Assembly: GCA_030824725.1 (NCBI GenBank) | Contig: JAPJRE010000183.1 | Coordinates: forward strand, 1-7,851 | Direction: 5' to 3' | DNA length: 7,851 nucleotides | Origin: Sphingomonas sp. | GTDB lineage: Bacteria > Pseudomonadota > Alphaproteobacteria > Sphingomonadales > Sphingomonadaceae | The notes under the pieces: model-generated | What the model saw: only the letters and a program-made list of their open reading frames with translations | Databases searched by the model: none | Told to the model about the DNA's origin: nothing | In this document: in pieces, positions 7,324 through 7,851 of the stretch | Numbering within the stretch: position 1 is the first letter of the stretch | Layout: the number at the start of each line of letters is the position of its first letter | Made by a program: the position numbers and the translations under genes

Positions 7324-7370
7324 CCAGACTGGCTCGGGGCCAGCGCACGCGGCCGTGCCCGGCGATGCCG

Positions 7371-7532
7371 CTATTCGGGTTTGGACGGGGTGCGCTGATC
7401 GAGCGCCTTCTCGATCAGGCGGCGGATGGCGACGGCGCGGGCAGGCAGATCGGGCTGCTGGCTGCGCCAGGCATCGATCTGCGCGAGCCAGTCCAGCGTT
7501 ACCCGCATCTGGAAGAGTTCGCTCTTTTTCAT
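7371..7532 (-). CDS. Small ribbon-helix-helix DNA-binding protein
   Basis: The product has 53 residues. The first strand, ELFQMRV (5-11), is followed by helix one, TLDWLAQIDAWRSQQPD (12-28), a turn LPARA, and helix two, VAIRRLIEKALDQ (34-46): the order and lengths of an Arc/MetJ/CopG-type ribbon-helix-helix fold. The PxRxxAIRRL-like turn into helix two is typical of these proteins. In the family, two chains pair, the strands form a sheet in the DNA major groove, and the dimer represses nearby promoters or acts as an antitoxin. No toxin-like gene is next to it, so a free regulator is more likely here. The ATG at 7532 was chosen because homologous small proteins begin MKKSE or similar and the fold starts at once. 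The frame is open further upstream but overlaps manC there, and those residues are arginine-rich shadow sequence. The Shine-Dalgarno sequence is poor. It lies 59 bases after manC on the same strand, so the two may be cotranscribed. Confidence 0.72.
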   Translation of the reverse strand: MKKSELFQMRVTLDWLAQIDAWRSQQPDLPARAVAIRRLIEKALDQRTPSKPE

Positions 7533-7591
7533 GGCCAGGTCTTTTTGTTTTCTAAGGACTTGCGTCTGGAAGCGGGTCGTGGCGGACGCCG

Positions 7592-7851
7592 TCAGCCGGC
7601 CATCGCCTCGATCAGCTTCTTCACGTCCTGGCTGCGTCCGCGCGGCAGCACCAGCACGTCGCCGCCGGATGCCACGACGATCAGGTCCTGCACGCCGACC
7701 AGCGCGACCCGCTTGCCCGGCTCGCTCTGCACCAGGCAATTCGAAGCCTCGATCGCGACGACGTCGCCGCGCACCACGTTGCCGCCGGCATCGGGATTGC
7801 TGATCGCGTGCAGCGCATCCCAGCTGCCGACGTCGCTCCACCCCATCGCCA
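7592..7851 (-). CDS. manC: Mannose-1-phosphate guanylyltransferase, C-terminal part (5' end outside window)
   Basis: The last 85 or so residues are visible, ending at TGA (7594-7592); the frame runs off the right edge. GWSDVGSWDAL is the conserved ManC/AlgA motif at the end of the nucleotidyltransferase domain. It is followed by the short beta-helix region (GNVVRGDVVAIEASNCLVQ, then VALVGVQDLIVVASGGDVLVLPRGRSQDVKKLIEAM) that closes the type II enzyme. The protein stops there, so it lacks the phosphomannose isomerase cupin domain that bifunctional AlgA/ManC proteins carry; it should be the monofunctional form of about 350 residues. It makes GDP-mannose from GTP and mannose-1-phosphate in the cytoplasm. 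This suits a mannose-containing (or GDP-mannose-derived, such as fucose or rhamnose) polymer built by the neighbouring genes. The first methionine inside the window is an internal residue, not a start. Confidence 0.88.
   Translation of the reverse strand, partial: AMGWSDVGSWDALHAISNPDAGGNVVRGDVVAIEASNCLVQSEPGKRVALVGVQDLIVVASGGDVLVLPRGRSQDVKKLIEAMAG

Noticed and set aside
6128..7348. 406-codon minus-strand open frame opposite the glycosyltransferase gene
   Set aside because: It mirrors the whole GT4 gene, whose motifs are clear; the antisense product has only shadow-type composition.
7533..7841. N-terminal extension of the ribbon-helix-helix frame into manC
   Set aside because: The extra residues are arginine-rich shadow sequence of manC read in another frame, and the recognisable fold begins right after the ATG at 7532.

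Overview
The window is GC-rich (the genes look like two-thirds G+C or more) and uses the codons and protein styles of an alphaproteobacterium. A sphingomonad (Sphingomonas or a relative) is the best guess, based on overall protein character and an MKKSELFQMRV-type small ribbon-helix-helix protein; this is inference, not a database match. The content is part of a surface or exopolysaccharide (EPS) gene cluster of the Wzx/Wzy-dependent type.

Layout. Positions 2-307 (+) hold the C-terminal end of a PPP-type serine/threonine protein phosphatase. It converges, across a 15-base gap, on a minus-strand pair: a short serine-acetyltransferase-like hexapeptide acyltransferase (323-829) and, 22 bases upstream of it in the transcript, an exported right-handed beta-helix protein resembling pectate lyases and polygalacturonases (852-2708). 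An AT-richer region of about 250 bases (2709-2957) separates these from a divergent plus-strand group: a multi-spanning membrane protein that fits a Wzy-like polymerase (2958-4520), a Wzx-like flippase (4605-6095) and a GT4 glycosyltransferase (6146-7285). On the minus strand at the right edge lie the C-terminal end of a monofunctional mannose-1-phosphate guanylyltransferase, ManC (7592-7851, running off the window), and a 53-residue ribbon-helix-helix DNA-binding protein (7371-7532).

How it may work together (inference): ManC makes GDP-mannose. The GT4 enzyme would add a sugar, plausibly mannose, to a lipid-linked repeat unit; the flippase moves the unit across the inner membrane and the Wzy-like protein polymerises it. 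The acetyltransferase could decorate the polymer, and the exported beta-helix protein could bind, trim or depolymerise it. The phosphatase resembles in kind the PPP phosphatase PssZ found in rhizobial EPS regions and may be regulatory. The small ribbon-helix-helix protein is a candidate local regulator. The polymer, sugar specificities and regulation cannot be read from sequence alone. No RNA genes, insertion sequences, CRISPR arrays or attachment sites were seen.
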